The notes under the pieces were generated by a model that did no database searches, had not been told where the DNA came from, and saw only the letters and a program-made list of their open reading frames with translations. Position numbers and translations under genes: made by a program. Source: Aureispira sp. CCB-E (GTDB taxonomy: Bacteria; Bacteroidota; Bacteroidia; Chitinophagales; Saprospiraceae). Taken from it: a stretch of DNA of 64,000 bases. Below are positions 49,387-58,096 of this stretch, piece by piece. The stretch spans positions 6,793,501-6,857,500 of the forward strand of contig NZ_CP133671.1 of assembly GCF_031326345.1 (NCBI RefSeq). The letters run 5' to 3'. Each line of letters begins with the position of its first letter. Position 1 is the first letter of the stretch.

Positions 49387-49422
49387 ATTCTTGCCAAAGA
49401 ATATTCTATTCTTGCCAAAGAA
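49387..49422. repeat. 15-bp direct repeat with 21-bp spacing upstream of the adhesin gene
   Basis: ATTCTTGCCAAAGAA occurs at 49387-49401 and 49408-49422. The 21-base period is two helical turns, so both copies face the same side of the DNA. It lies 260 bases before the adhesin start and just past the stop of the OmpA gene. The rest of the 313-base spacer is AT-rich without a clear promoter consensus. Confidence 0.7.
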
Positions 49423-49440
49423 ATGAGCGTTCACCAAGCA

Positions 49441-50508
49441 TTAATCTAAAAAATCTTTATCTCCCTGAAGCACACGCATTTCAACTCTATTGTTAGCAGC
49501 ATGCTCTTGCTTAGAGCAAGATTTCCCATTGGTACAGTGGTTCATTATTTCGGATTCTCCTACTGCCACAATAGTAAATCGGTCAGCAGTTACGCCTTTT
49601 TCTGATAAGTATTGTTCAATAAATGCCCCTCTTTTTTTGGCAAGCAACCAATTGTAACGTTCACTTTTTCTAGCATCTGTATGAACTCTTAGTTCTACAA
49701 TTAATTTGGGGTTTTCGACTAAATTTTGGTACAGCAAATCAAGTGCAGCTCCTCCTACATCATTGAGTTGTTTCGTTTTGCCCTCAAAAACCAAATCTTT
49801 AAGAATTAAAGAATCCCCTTTGGCATATTTTCCTTGAGGAGGAGTATTTTCTATAGAATCTATTCTTGCCTCTTGAGGAGTAATATTTAATTCCAACAAT
49901 GGATTTCGTTTGCCTTGGCAAGTTTCCTCGTGCAACTCAATCGTGTCCATTTTCTGTTGCTTGCCATCAAGATAAGGAATCACCAAATAACTCTGACCAC
50001 AGGTACCACAAGCAAAATAATAGCCTTCTTGATTAATAGCTACCGTCTCCGATACGTTGGTTTTCAAGTTCTTCAAAACAAGATAATTTTCTCCTGCTAG
50101 CACCTCTGATTTCTCTACCTTTCCCCTCAAACGATAACAATCTTTGGGGCGCATGGACAATCCAAATTTATTCTTTCCAATCCGACTCAATTCTTCTGTA
50201 GATAGTACTGTTATTTGGGTATAATAATTTTCCTTTTTAGTAATAATGGTATACGTTTTTCCTTTATTTAGGGATAAGTTTGTTATTCCCAAACTATCAG
50301 TATAGTATGTTCCAAACGTATAATATTTGCCATCTGACTCCTTTTGTTGAACAGCAACTTGAGCACCAATAACAGGTTTCAAATTATACGTATTCTCTAC
50401 CTCCAATGCTGTTGGGATAGTAAATTGAGCTTGAACAACCAAGGGGGCAAAACAAACTATAACGAAAATCCAAAAGTACTTGTAGTGATTATGTAGTCCT
50501 TGTTGCAT
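49441..50508 (-). CDS. OmpA-family protein coupled to the CHAT gene
   Basis: The protein is 355 residues with a signal peptide (FWIFVIVCFAPLVVQAQ). An N-terminal domain resembling carboxypeptidase-regulatory folds covers about 30-115 (PVIGAQVAVQQKESDGKYYT), and a second small beta domain with CGTCGQSYLVIPY lies near 170-190. The C-terminal OmpA domain (about 245-350) carries VHTDARKSERYNWLLAKKR and the closing NNRVEMRVL. A pair of Cys (HCTNGKSCSKQE) lies inside the OmpA domain. Its start codon overlaps the 3' end of the CHAT gene by 20 bases, so the two are translationally coupled. It is probably a periplasmic, peptidoglycan-bound partner of the CHAT protein; the overlap makes a shared function likely. 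Confidence 0.85.
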   Translation of the reverse strand: MQQGLHNHYKYFWIFVIVCFAPLVVQAQFTIPTALEVENTYNLKPVIGAQVAVQQKESDGKYYTFGTYYTDSLGITNLSLNKGKTYTIITKKENYYTQITVLSTEELSRIGKNKFGLSMRPKDCYRLRGKVEKSEVLAGENYLVLKNLKTNVSETVAINQEGYYFACGTCGQSYLVIPYLDGKQQKMDTIELHEETCQGKRNPLLELNITPQEARIDSIENTPPQGKYAKGDSLILKDLVFEGKTKQLNDVGGAALDLLYQNLVENPKLIVELRVHTDARKSERYNWLLAKKRGAFIEQYLSEKGVTADRFTIVAVGESEIMNHCTNGKSCSKQEHAANNRVEMRVLQGDKDFLD

Positions 50509-53500
50509 TGATTCTTTTTTTTATCAGAAAAAACAATATTATTAAAACTAATAAAGTTCCTAATACTATCCATATCCAAGGAATAGTATTCCTAATTTCC
50601 GTCAAACTGCTGACAGGTTCTGTGTTTCCAATTACAATCAATCCTGCCCACAATTGCGGATGGCTGCGCCCAATATTATATTCTTTGATAAATTCCAATT
50701 TAGCTTCTTGCAAAGCTTTGTGTTTGGGGATTCCTTCCTTTAGATACTGATAAAACAAATGCATAATAGCCTCTGTTGCTTGATCGGATACTGGCCATAG
50801 TGTCATAATCATATTCGGTGCTCCACTATAAGCAAAACCTTTTGCAATACTCATGACCCCTTCCCCTGCATAGAGTTTGCCTACCCCCGAATTACAGGCA
50901 CTCAACGTGACTAACTCTGCATTTAATTCTAGACTAAACAACTCATGTGTATGCAGTAAACCGTCGTTCATATCATCCGTCAAAAAAGCCAGGCTTGAAA
51001 ACATAGGGTCGCTGTGATTGACAATACCATGTGTTGCAAAATGCAGTACTCCATAGTCTCCAGCTACCTTCTTAAAGGCTGTTTCTGTAGATGCAGCTCC
51101 TATAATTCCCCGACTGTTTGCTCCAAATAAATTTTGAAGTACCTTTACTTCTTGACGGGCGTAAACTAGAGGTTCCAAATCTAGTTCTACTACTACATTT
51201 GATAAGCTATCTCCTTGGTTTAAAATAGAATCCAATACCGCAAAATCAGGCGCAAAACCAATTATTTTTTTAGGCGCATTCGTATTTTGAAATGCCTCTT
51301 TGCTTGTCAAATAAAGTGTTGCAGAGTAATTGTAACAAAAAGCGTGTTGTTCATTTAAATATCGAATTTCACCATTTTCAGAAATAGGCAACACTTCAAA
51401 AGGTATATTATTTAGAAAACCATCTGGAATAACAATAATATCTTTATTGCCTAGCAGATCTTTTAGCGGCTGAATCAATAACCGATACAAATAAGTCCCT
51501 TCAAATTGAATGTCTTGAATTTCATTTTTTCGGATAGAGCTCAAAAATTTAACAATCGTCCGATTGGTTTTTTTCAATTGATGAGGTACCAATTGGCAAG
51601 TCATCGCCTCTTTCTCTATCGTAAAAATCATTACAAAAGAATCCAACATTAGGTAATCCAAGAGCAATTCATTTTCTTTTAAGGCAGCTTGTACGGAGTC
51701 AATACTCACCGTAGAATAATCATATTTTAAGGCAAAATACTTGGGATATTTTTGCTCCAAAGTTAGCACCAACTGTTCGTGGACTTTTGTTTTATCACTC
51801 AATTCTTTTTCTAGCATAATGAGTCGTTCTAAATCTTTAAACTTCCCTTGACGCACCTCATAGTATATCTCTCCTTTTAAGTAGGCAATTTCTATTTTTT
51901 GCTCATTCTCTTTTTGAATCAATGAATCGGGAATATTAGCCACTTTACGAGCTTTCAAATCGCGAACGGCTTCCAACAACAAAGATCCTTTTGCTATCTC
52001 TGTATAATCAAATGCTCGATGTAGATAGTTTTCTTTTTGAGTGACCTCGTACAATTGATAACATACCAACGATGCTTGCTGGCTAAATTCTTGTGCCAAT
52101 GCCGCCAATTGATATTTAGAACCTTCTTTCCGATACGTTCGGCGCAACTTGTTCAACAATTTGATGGTCGCATCAAACATAGCCAATGCTTGAACCAAGG
52201 TCTTTGTATCCTTATTTTCGCTGTAGACTCCTTTCAAGACTTTCCCTTTTGTTCCAATAGCATACAATAGTTCTAAAGGGAATTTGGCTTGATCAATAGC
52301 AGGTACATCGTTTTTGTTATAAGTATCTCCTTCATTCATAGATGCCGCCAAAGCTTTGTCAATAAAACTCATTGCCTGACCATAGATTTGTTCTTCCAAA
52401 TAAACCTCACTCAACGAACGAGACGCTTCTACGACCATAGGATGTTTTTCTGGGTAAATTTCTTTCATTAAATCCAATGCTCGTTCGAAATGCCCCTTTG
52501 CTCTATTGTAATTTTTGGTTTGAAAAAACAAAGCGCCTTTTGCCATTTGAACATCTATCTCAGCAATGGTTTGCTTGTTCACTGCCAATTTGGGAATTGT
52601 CAAACTAGACTCGTGATAACTCAACAAAGAAATATTATAATTATCTGACAACTTAGGATCAGGAGCATATATTATTTTCTCTTCTTTAATCTTTGCCAGC
52701 TCTGCTTCGATCGACCATTTTTCTCCTTTTTGAGTCATTTTTTTATAAGATGTCTTGGCTTGCACAGAATTCGTTTGTTTGCCACTCAATTTGCCGAATT
52801 GCAAAAAAGCCTTAAAATTTTCTGCGGGCAGTTTACTTTTTTGAGGGCTCCAGCTATTCAAAGCACTTCCATTCAAAATCAAGGCTAAATCATATTTTTC
52901 TCGATCATAATAAATCGTAGACAACATAAACTTAGCATCAGAAATGGCTCCTTCTTTCAGTTCATATTTCAGTGCTTGATTTAAATAGACTTCTGCTGCA
53001 TCATAATCTTTTCGTTTAAAATAAACACCTCCCAATCTATAATACAACTCTCCCGCTCGCTCTGGTTCATCTTTAAGCAATGTATCTTTTTGACTCAATA
53101 CTCGTTCGTATCGATCAATCGCTTCTTCGGGTTCTAGTACTTTATCATAAACTTCTCCAGCCAAAATTTTTATATCCGCCAGTTGTTTGTAGTTTTTTTC
53201 TTCGTGGGGCTGTGCATCTGCTGCGGCTATTGCTTGGTTATAATACTCCAATGCTTTGTTATAGTCGCTCCGTTCATAATATAAATCTGCCAAAGATTTA
53301 TTCAGTTCGATGTGCATAGGAGCCGATAACTTTGTTCCTAATTGTTCACTTTTCTTGTGACTATCTTGTAGTAATGGAATAGCCAAGTCGTGCTCTCGGT
53401 ATACCAAGTGGTACTTTCCCAAAGCTATATTTAAGCGAGCTTGAGTTTCTGTTGATACTTTCTTTAGATCAAAGGCAGCTAGTTCTGCATTTTTTAGCAA

Positions 53501-53773
53501 TTCAAAAACCTTGGCTTGTTGCCCTAAATTGATTTTAGACAAAGCTGCCGCTGCCAAAGCTTGCACATAAAGCTCCTTTTTAGGTCCCGAAACGTTGGCT
53601 AATTTTTCATAAGCCTTAGCCGCAGACAAGAACTCTCCTTTACCAAAAAGAACATCTGCTGTCTTAATCGGTCTAGAAGCTTGAGCTAACAATTCGCTGG
53701 AAGTACTGTACATTAATAACATAACAGTGCTACACACAAGCACCTTCCATAGTCTTAAATTTTCTTTAAACAT
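50489..53773 (-). CDS. Exported TPR-CHAT peptidase homologue with C-terminal membrane anchor
   Basis: The 1094-residue protein starts with a signal peptide (LWKVLVCSTVMLLMYS). A long TPR array follows (about 30-600; YYERSDYNKALEYYNQAIAA, LYYRLGGVYFKRKDYDAAEV), then a CHAT domain (about 735-1055). The caspase/separase-like His-Cys dyad is intact: HFATHG near residue 909 and LSACNSG near 956. A single hydrophobic helix near 1065-1085 (IWIVLGTLLVLIILFF) with a basic tail KKRINATRTT anchors it in the inner membrane. CHAT proteins are cysteine peptidases, as in separase and Craspase. Being exported is unusual: this puts the peptidase in the periplasm next to its coupled OmpA partner. The substrate is unknown. 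Confidence 0.9.
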   Translation of the reverse strand: MFKENLRLWKVLVCSTVMLLMYSTSSELLAQASRPIKTADVLFGKGEFLSAAKAYEKLANVSGPKKELYVQALAAAALSKINLGQQAKVFELLKNAELAAFDLKKVSTETQARLNIALGKYHLVYREHDLAIPLLQDSHKKSEQLGTKLSAPMHIELNKSLADLYYERSDYNKALEYYNQAIAAADAQPHEEKNYKQLADIKILAGEVYDKVLEPEEAIDRYERVLSQKDTLLKDEPERAGELYYRLGGVYFKRKDYDAAEVYLNQALKYELKEGAISDAKFMLSTIYYDREKYDLALILNGSALNSWSPQKSKLPAENFKAFLQFGKLSGKQTNSVQAKTSYKKMTQKGEKWSIEAELAKIKEEKIIYAPDPKLSDNYNISLLSYHESSLTIPKLAVNKQTIAEIDVQMAKGALFFQTKNYNRAKGHFERALDLMKEIYPEKHPMVVEASRSLSEVYLEEQIYGQAMSFIDKALAASMNEGDTYNKNDVPAIDQAKFPLELLYAIGTKGKVLKGVYSENKDTKTLVQALAMFDATIKLLNKLRRTYRKEGSKYQLAALAQEFSQQASLVCYQLYEVTQKENYLHRAFDYTEIAKGSLLLEAVRDLKARKVANIPDSLIQKENEQKIEIAYLKGEIYYEVRQGKFKDLERLIMLEKELSDKTKVHEQLVLTLEQKYPKYFALKYDYSTVSIDSVQAALKENELLLDYLMLDSFVMIFTIEKEAMTCQLVPHQLKKTNRTIVKFLSSIRKNEIQDIQFEGTYLYRLLIQPLKDLLGNKDIIVIPDGFLNNIPFEVLPISENGEIRYLNEQHAFCYNYSATLYLTSKEAFQNTNAPKKIIGFAPDFAVLDSILNQGDSLSNVVVELDLEPLVYARQEVKVLQNLFGANSRGIIGAASTETAFKKVAGDYGVLHFATHGIVNHSDPMFSSLAFLTDDMNDGLLHTHELFSLELNAELVTLSACNSGVGKLYAGEGVMSIAKGFAYSGAPNMIMTLWPVSDQATEAIMHLFYQYLKEGIPKHKALQEAKLEFIKEYNIGRSHPQLWAGLIVIGNTEPVSSLTEIRNTIPWIWIVLGTLLVLIILFFLIKKRINATRTT

Positions 53774-54235
53774 CTCGTAATCTGTTGTTTTCGTGCCTTA
53801 GTAAGCTGTGAAATTAACCTATTTTTCTTGATTAAACAACTATTTAGTTTTGCCCCTATTTCTACGTCCTTGTTTCCTTATTCCCAATTTTAAAAAATCT
53901 AGTAAAAATAACGGCTTATTTCTATAACTATTCTTAAAATCTTACGTACTTTATATCAACAACACACACACTTACTTTTCCAATTACGATGCATTATTAT
54001 TTCATTTTTTAATTAGCTTTGCTGCTCTTTCAGGGCACTCTGTGAAGTTTTTATGATTGATTATCAACTACAAACGATAAATCAAAACAATCAATCTAAC
54101 AAAAACATTAAGGTGATTTTCAACGGATAATGTATGAAGTTTGCCTACTCACAAGTATAGCCAACTAACTAACGACCTAGGTACTAGATACATTTTCAAA
54201 ACACAGTAGTATATAGTTCGTTTTAAGCTTTATTT
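53774..54235. other. AT-rich spacer between the CHAT operon and rmuC
   Basis: The two flanking genes are divergent, so this 462-base stretch should hold both promoters. I found no TAnnTTTG element with a well-placed partner, no hairpin and no gene. Confidence 0.4.
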
Positions 54236-55528
54236 ATGGATTTAATTTATTTAGGAATTGGTATTGTAATAGGATGGGTACTAGGTTATTTAATGGGCAT
54301 TTTAAAAGGGAAGAGTAATCATACTCCCGATGATCGAAAATTCATCTTACAAGAAGTACATCAAACCGCTTTGTCTAGAATTGAAAAACTAGAAAATACC
54401 TTAGAAGACAAAGAAATTGAATGTATTGATTTAAATAAAGTTCTCGCTAGTCAAGAGCAAATTATTACCAATCAAAAAGATAAATTAGAAGAACAAAGCA
54501 AAAATTTGCTTCAAGTTCAAGAACAATTGCGGTTAGAATTTGCACATACAGCCAATAGCTTGCTAGAGGAGAAAAGTCAAAAATTCACTTCTCAAAATCA
54601 AGAAAACTTAGATCATATCCTCAAACCACTACAAGAAAAATTGCAGCTTTTTGAGCAGAAAGTAGAACTTTATTATAATGATGAAAACAAAGAAAGAGCT
54701 ACTTTAAAAGAGCAAATTAGGCAGTTAACACAGCTCAATCAACAAATGAATGAGGAAACTCGCAACTTGACCAATGCACTGAAAGGCGAGGCGAAAACAC
54801 AAGGAAATTGGGGAGAATTGATTTTGGAACGCATCTTAGAAAAATCAGGCTTACGCAAGGATTCAGAATACTTTACTCAAAGTTACTTTGTCAGTGAAGA
54901 TGGGAAACGTCAATTTCCTGATTTAATCCTAAACCTCCCCAACAAAAAACACTTAATTATTGACTCGAAGATGAGTTTGACAGCTTATGAACGATTTAGT
55001 TCTGCCAAGAGTACTGCTGCTGCGGAACAAGCGATCAAAGAACATCTTATTTCTGTCAAAAAACATGTCAAAGAACTGAGTGTCAAGAAATATCAACAAA
55101 TTAACGAACTGAATACGTTGGATTTTGTTTTAATGTTTATACCCCTTGAAGCAGCCTTTGCTTTAGCCATGCAACACGACCACAACTTGTATTATCAAGC
55201 ATTTGAGCAAAATGTTATCATTGTGAGTCCTATGACACTATTGGCAACAGCTCGAACTATTTCTAACGTTTGGCAGCAAGAAAATCAGAGTCGCCATGCG
55301 CAAGAGATCGCTCAACAAGCTGGACGGATGTATGATAAATTTGTCAATTTCATTCATGATTTAGAACAGGTTGGGCATAAAATACAGCAAGTAGAGCACA
55401 GTTACAATGAGGCGATGAAAAAGCTTCAATTTGGCAAAGGTAATTTGGTTGGTCGAGCAATCAAATTAAAAGAATTAGGGGCAAAAACTACGAAGCAGTT
55501 ACCAGAAAAATTTGAAGAAACAGAATAA
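54236..55528 (+). CDS. rmuC: DNA recombination protein RmuC
   Basis: The protein is 430 residues. An N-terminal membrane segment (LGIGIVIGWVLGYLMGILKG) leads into a long coiled coil (about 30-180; LASQEQIITNQKDKLEEQ). The RmuC nuclease-like domain follows at about 190-400, with the family hallmark GNWGELILERILEKSGLR and FPDLILNLPNKKHLIIDSKM. RmuC limits DNA inversions between inverted repeats in E. coli and belongs to the PD-(D/E)xK-type nuclease superfamily; the acidic DSKM segment fits this. It is in an operon with a DCC-family gene that starts seven bases after its stop. Confidence 0.95.
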   Translation: MDLIYLGIGIVIGWVLGYLMGILKGKSNHTPDDRKFILQEVHQTALSRIEKLENTLEDKEIECIDLNKVLASQEQIITNQKDKLEEQSKNLLQVQEQLRLEFAHTANSLLEEKSQKFTSQNQENLDHILKPLQEKLQLFEQKVELYYNDENKERATLKEQIRQLTQLNQQMNEETRNLTNALKGEAKTQGNWGELILERILEKSGLRKDSEYFTQSYFVSEDGKRQFPDLILNLPNKKHLIIDSKMSLTAYERFSSAKSTAAAEQAIKEHLISVKKHVKELSVKKYQQINELNTLDFVLMFIPLEAAFALAMQHDHNLYYQAFEQNVIIVSPMTLLATARTISNVWQQENQSRHAQEIAQQAGRMYDKFVNFIHDLEQVGHKIQQVEHSYNEAMKKLQFGKGNLVGRAIKLKELGAKTTKQLPEKFEETE

Positions 55529-55535
55529 TTCGGTT

Positions 55536-55940
55536 ATGACAACAGATTCTGCCATTGTACTTTTCGACGGTGTTTGTAATTTCTGCAATCAGTCTGTCCA
55601 ATTTATTATCAAAAGAGATCCAAAAGGTTATTTTAAGTTTGGTGCCCTACAGTCTGAGAGTGGTCAAGCACTTTTGCATCAATACAACCTATCTCCTGAT
55701 GTACTGGATACGATTGTATTAATTGAGCAGGGCAAAGCTTATACTTATTCTACGGCTCCTCTTCGAATTGTTAGGAAATTGCGTTTACCTTGGCCTATCT
55801 TCTATATTTTTATTTTGGTACCTACTTTTATTAGAAATCCTATTTACAAATGGATTAGTAAAAATCGTTATAAATGGTTTGGTAAACAAGAACATTGTAT
55901 GATGCCAACACCTGAAATTCGCAATCGTTTTTTATCATAA
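55536..55940 (+). CDS. DCC (DUF393) family thiol-disulfide oxidoreductase-like protein
   Basis: The protein is 134 residues from the ATG at 55536; an overlapping in-frame TTG upstream is not preferred. IVLFDGVCNFCNQSV (about residues 7-21) carries the D-x-x-C-x-x-C motif that names the DCC family, with Cys at 14 and 17. The remaining sequence (FGALQSESGQALL, then a hydrophobic segment IFYIFILVPTF near 83-93) fits the family length. Members have a thioredoxin-like fold and are thought to act in thiol-disulfide exchange, but substrates are not established. It is translated directly after rmuC, so the two are probably co-transcribed. Confidence 0.9.
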   Translation: MTTDSAIVLFDGVCNFCNQSVQFIIKRDPKGYFKFGALQSESGQALLHQYNLSPDVLDTIVLIEQGKAYTYSTAPLRIVRKLRLPWPIFYIFILVPTFIRNPIYKWISKNRYKWFGKQEHCMMPTPEIRNRFLS

Positions 55941-55975
55941 AAAAATGAGTCGTTAGTCTTGTCTAACAACTCATT
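55941..55975. terminator. Terminator between DCC and CDGSH genes
   Basis: AATGAGTCGTTAG (55944-55956) pairs with CTAACAACTCATT (55963-55975) with one mismatch. On the minus strand TTTTT follows, so it ends the CDGSH transcript best. It may also serve the plus-strand rmuC operon. Confidence 0.75.
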
Positions 55976-56003
55976 GTACATCTATAACGTTGTCGTTTGT
56001 CTC

Positions 56004-56243
56004 TTATAATTTAGTGTGTGTTCCATCACAGAATTGTGGTGTTCCACTATGTTTGCAATTGCACATATAAGCTGTTTTTGTTTCTTCTGCTTTAAAAACA
56101 ACAGGAGTAAAATTAGTAGGCTGATGTGTCCCATCGCACCAAGGTTGATTGGATGATTGTCCACACGAACACCAAGCATATGTTTTTCCTGCTTCTAGTT
56201 CTACGGGCATCGGTGATTTTCCTGCAATTGTTGGCTTTTCCAT
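56004..56243 (-). CDS. Double CDGSH iron-sulfur protein
   Basis: The protein is 79 residues with two consecutive CDGSH-type [2Fe-2S] binding sites. The first uses Cys25, Cys27, Cys36 and His40 (CSCGQSSNQPWCDGTH). The second uses Cys61, Cys63, Cys72 and His76 (CNCKHSGTPQFCDGTH). Each has the complete three-Cys-one-His ligand set of the mitoNEET family. There is no signal peptide, so it is cytoplasmic. The small two-domain type is known in bacteria; electron transfer or iron-sulfur sensing is the usual inference. It is flanked by terminators and probably monocistronic. Confidence 0.95.
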   Translation of the reverse strand: MEKPTIAGKSPMPVELEAGKTYAWCSCGQSSNQPWCDGTHQPTNFTPVVFKAEETKTAYMCNCKHSGTPQFCDGTHTKL

Positions 56244-56385
56244 TGTTCTTGTTTTTTTATTTAAAGTCTATTTTTTATTCTCAATAGTTAGCTGTCCTGC
56301 TAAGTATTCATTCTAAGTACACTATTTATTCTATTCTCAAACAAATAGCATACAAAACATTTAATGCTGCAACAATTAAAACACA

Positions 56386-56418
56386 AAATGGTATCCCTTG
56401 GTTTTAGGAATACCATTT
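56386..56418 (-). other. Hairpin with one bulge, downstream of the VWA gene
   Basis: AAATGGTATCC (56386-56396) pairs with GGAATACCATTT (56407-56418) apart from one bulged base. The minus strand is T-rich beyond it (TTTTGTGTTTTAA), so it could be a second, backup terminator for the VWA gene. Confidence 0.5.
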
Positions 56419-56490
56419 CTCTATTTAGTATAGACTTAGTCTTAATAAACTCTTGATAATAAAACTATTAACCTACTATTATTTTATCAA

Positions 56491-56516
56491 TAAAAACCCG
56501 CAGTTTAAAACTGCCC
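56491..56516 (-). terminator. Terminator of the VWA gene
   Basis: The hairpin GCAGTTT/AAACTGC (56500-56514) on the minus strand is followed by GGGTTTTTA. It lies about 35 bases past the stop codon of the VWA gene. Confidence 0.65.
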
Positions 56517-56548
56517 AACTAAGCACTCATTTTAAAGTTTCATCAAAA

Positions 56549-57703
56549 TTATTTACTTTTCTCAAACTGAAAGTTTTGCTTTTTAGCTTGATCACGAACA
56601 GTTTTTAACATCACAGCGTCCAAAGTATTTTTTTCTTCGCCAGCTGCTTCTTTGCGTTTTTCAGCAATAAATGCCGAGCGTTTTTTAGCCGCTTCTTGAA
56701 TTTTGGCTTGGATGGCTGCACGTTCTGTTGCCTTTTTTTCAATATACTCCTTGCGCTCTTCCATATCCATTCCTTTCATTTCATCTGGTAATTCCTCTTC
56801 CTCTACTTCCTCTATAAAATCGTCATTTTCAGCCATGGCATCTACTGCATCCCACGTTGCATTATTGTATGTTGATTTCTTGGATTTAGAAATCGCACGT
56901 TCTGCATTGTTAGAGGCACCATAAGATTTTGCATTCATATCTTGACTTAATTGGCGCGCTTGTTTTTCCTTCCCTTTTGTTCCAAAAGCGACATAAGTTT
57001 TATTCAACTCATCATTTAACTGCCCAATTTCGCTATCATAAGGCGTTTCGATATGTGCTACTTGATCATTTTGATTAATACACATATACTTTCCATCTGC
57101 ACGATCGGCTCCATCTTTCCACAAATAACGAATTCCTTCTTCGCAATCTCCACAGTAAATCGTATTGACAACTATGCCATTCGTGATCGCCCCTTTGCAA
57201 GACTTTTTATAATCAATGTTACCTTGTGTAAACTCTTCGTTGCCTGCAATAATGATAATTTTTAAATCTTCATTACTTTCACTCCATTCCAAGTTTTCTG
57301 TTGCATCCTGAATCACCCAACCACAATACTCATCTCCTCCATTAGTTGTCAAGCTAAATAGTTTTTCTGAAACCAAGTCAAGATCATTGGTCAAGGGTAC
57401 TAACTGCTGCAAATATCCCTTTTCTTGTGGCAAAGAACTTTTTCCATATTCATATAGAGCCAGTTCAATGGCAGGGGCTTTTCCATTTTTCTTAGAAGTT
57501 GCCAATTCATTGACCATCTTCCATAATTGAGATTTAGCTTGTTCAATCAAGCCATCCATACTACCACTAGTATCTAAAAGTAAAGCAACTTGTATTTTTG
57601 CAGTGCGGTTGGGGTCTAGTTCCTTAGGAGATTGGTTCAAATCTGTTGCCAACAAGCAGATGGTTGACATACATAAACTTAGGATTGAAATTAATTTAAA
57701 CAT
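56549..57703 (-). CDS. Exported von Willebrand factor A domain protein
   Basis: The protein is 384 residues with a signal peptide (LISILSLCMSTICLLA). The VWA domain starts at about residue 36 with the metal-ion-dependent adhesion site LLDTSGSMDG (Asp44, Ser46, Ser48). It extends to about 230; LKIIIIAGNEEFTQG and GIVVNTIYCGDCEEG show the typical core strands. The last 130 residues are charged and helical, rich in Lys, Glu and Ala (EERKEYIEKKATERAAIQ), probably a coiled coil. VWA proteins bind partner proteins through Mg2+. Here it is exported, and the partner cannot be told. It is flanked by a spacer of almost 400 bases upstream and a terminator downstream, so it is probably monocistronic. Confidence 0.88.
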   Translation of the reverse strand: MFKLISILSLCMSTICLLATDLNQSPKELDPNRTAKIQVALLLDTSGSMDGLIEQAKSQLWKMVNELATSKKNGKAPAIELALYEYGKSSLPQEKGYLQQLVPLTNDLDLVSEKLFSLTTNGGDEYCGWVIQDATENLEWSESNEDLKIIIIAGNEEFTQGNIDYKKSCKGAITNGIVVNTIYCGDCEEGIRYLWKDGADRADGKYMCINQNDQVAHIETPYDSEIGQLNDELNKTYVAFGTKGKEKQARQLSQDMNAKSYGASNNAERAISKSKKSTYNNATWDAVDAMAENDDFIEEVEEEELPDEMKGMDMEERKEYIEKKATERAAIQAKIQEAAKKRSAFIAEKRKEAAGEEKNTLDAVMLKTVRDQAKKQNFQFEKSK

Positions 57704-58096
57704 GGCGTGTCGTTTTGTTTTGGTTAAAAATTGTTTTGGGAAACATTTAGTACATTCTTTGTAAAAGTAATAGCTCTATAAAACAGCATACACTAATAGG
57801 CAATGTATTCAATTTGTTGGTGTTATGACTAGATAGATGTGTCTTAATGCATTTTTGGCGTGCTTAAAATCTTTTTTCTTACGTTTTAATATTTTCTTAA
57901 CAACAATGCAGCATTTTGCAGTTTTTTCTGGGCTCCTCAAACAAAGAATTTAACAGTAGATCCCCCAATGTCTTTCCTTACTACAAAAGTGAATCTACAA
58001 TGCTTTACTATTCCTCCATCTATTACATTTCATAATTCCTAATTAAATCGCTAACTTCGTTCAAAATAAGTAAATCTAGGATTGAATTTGCAGACT
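57704..58096. other. Intergenic region upstream of gpsA and the VWA gene
   Basis: Divergent promoters are expected in these 393 bases. I see no gene, no hairpin and no clear promoter element. Confidence 0.4.

Noticed and set aside
55982-56179. 65-residue minus-strand frame overlapping the CDGSH gene
   Set aside because: The overlapping frame has two complete CDGSH sites, so this one is a shadow.
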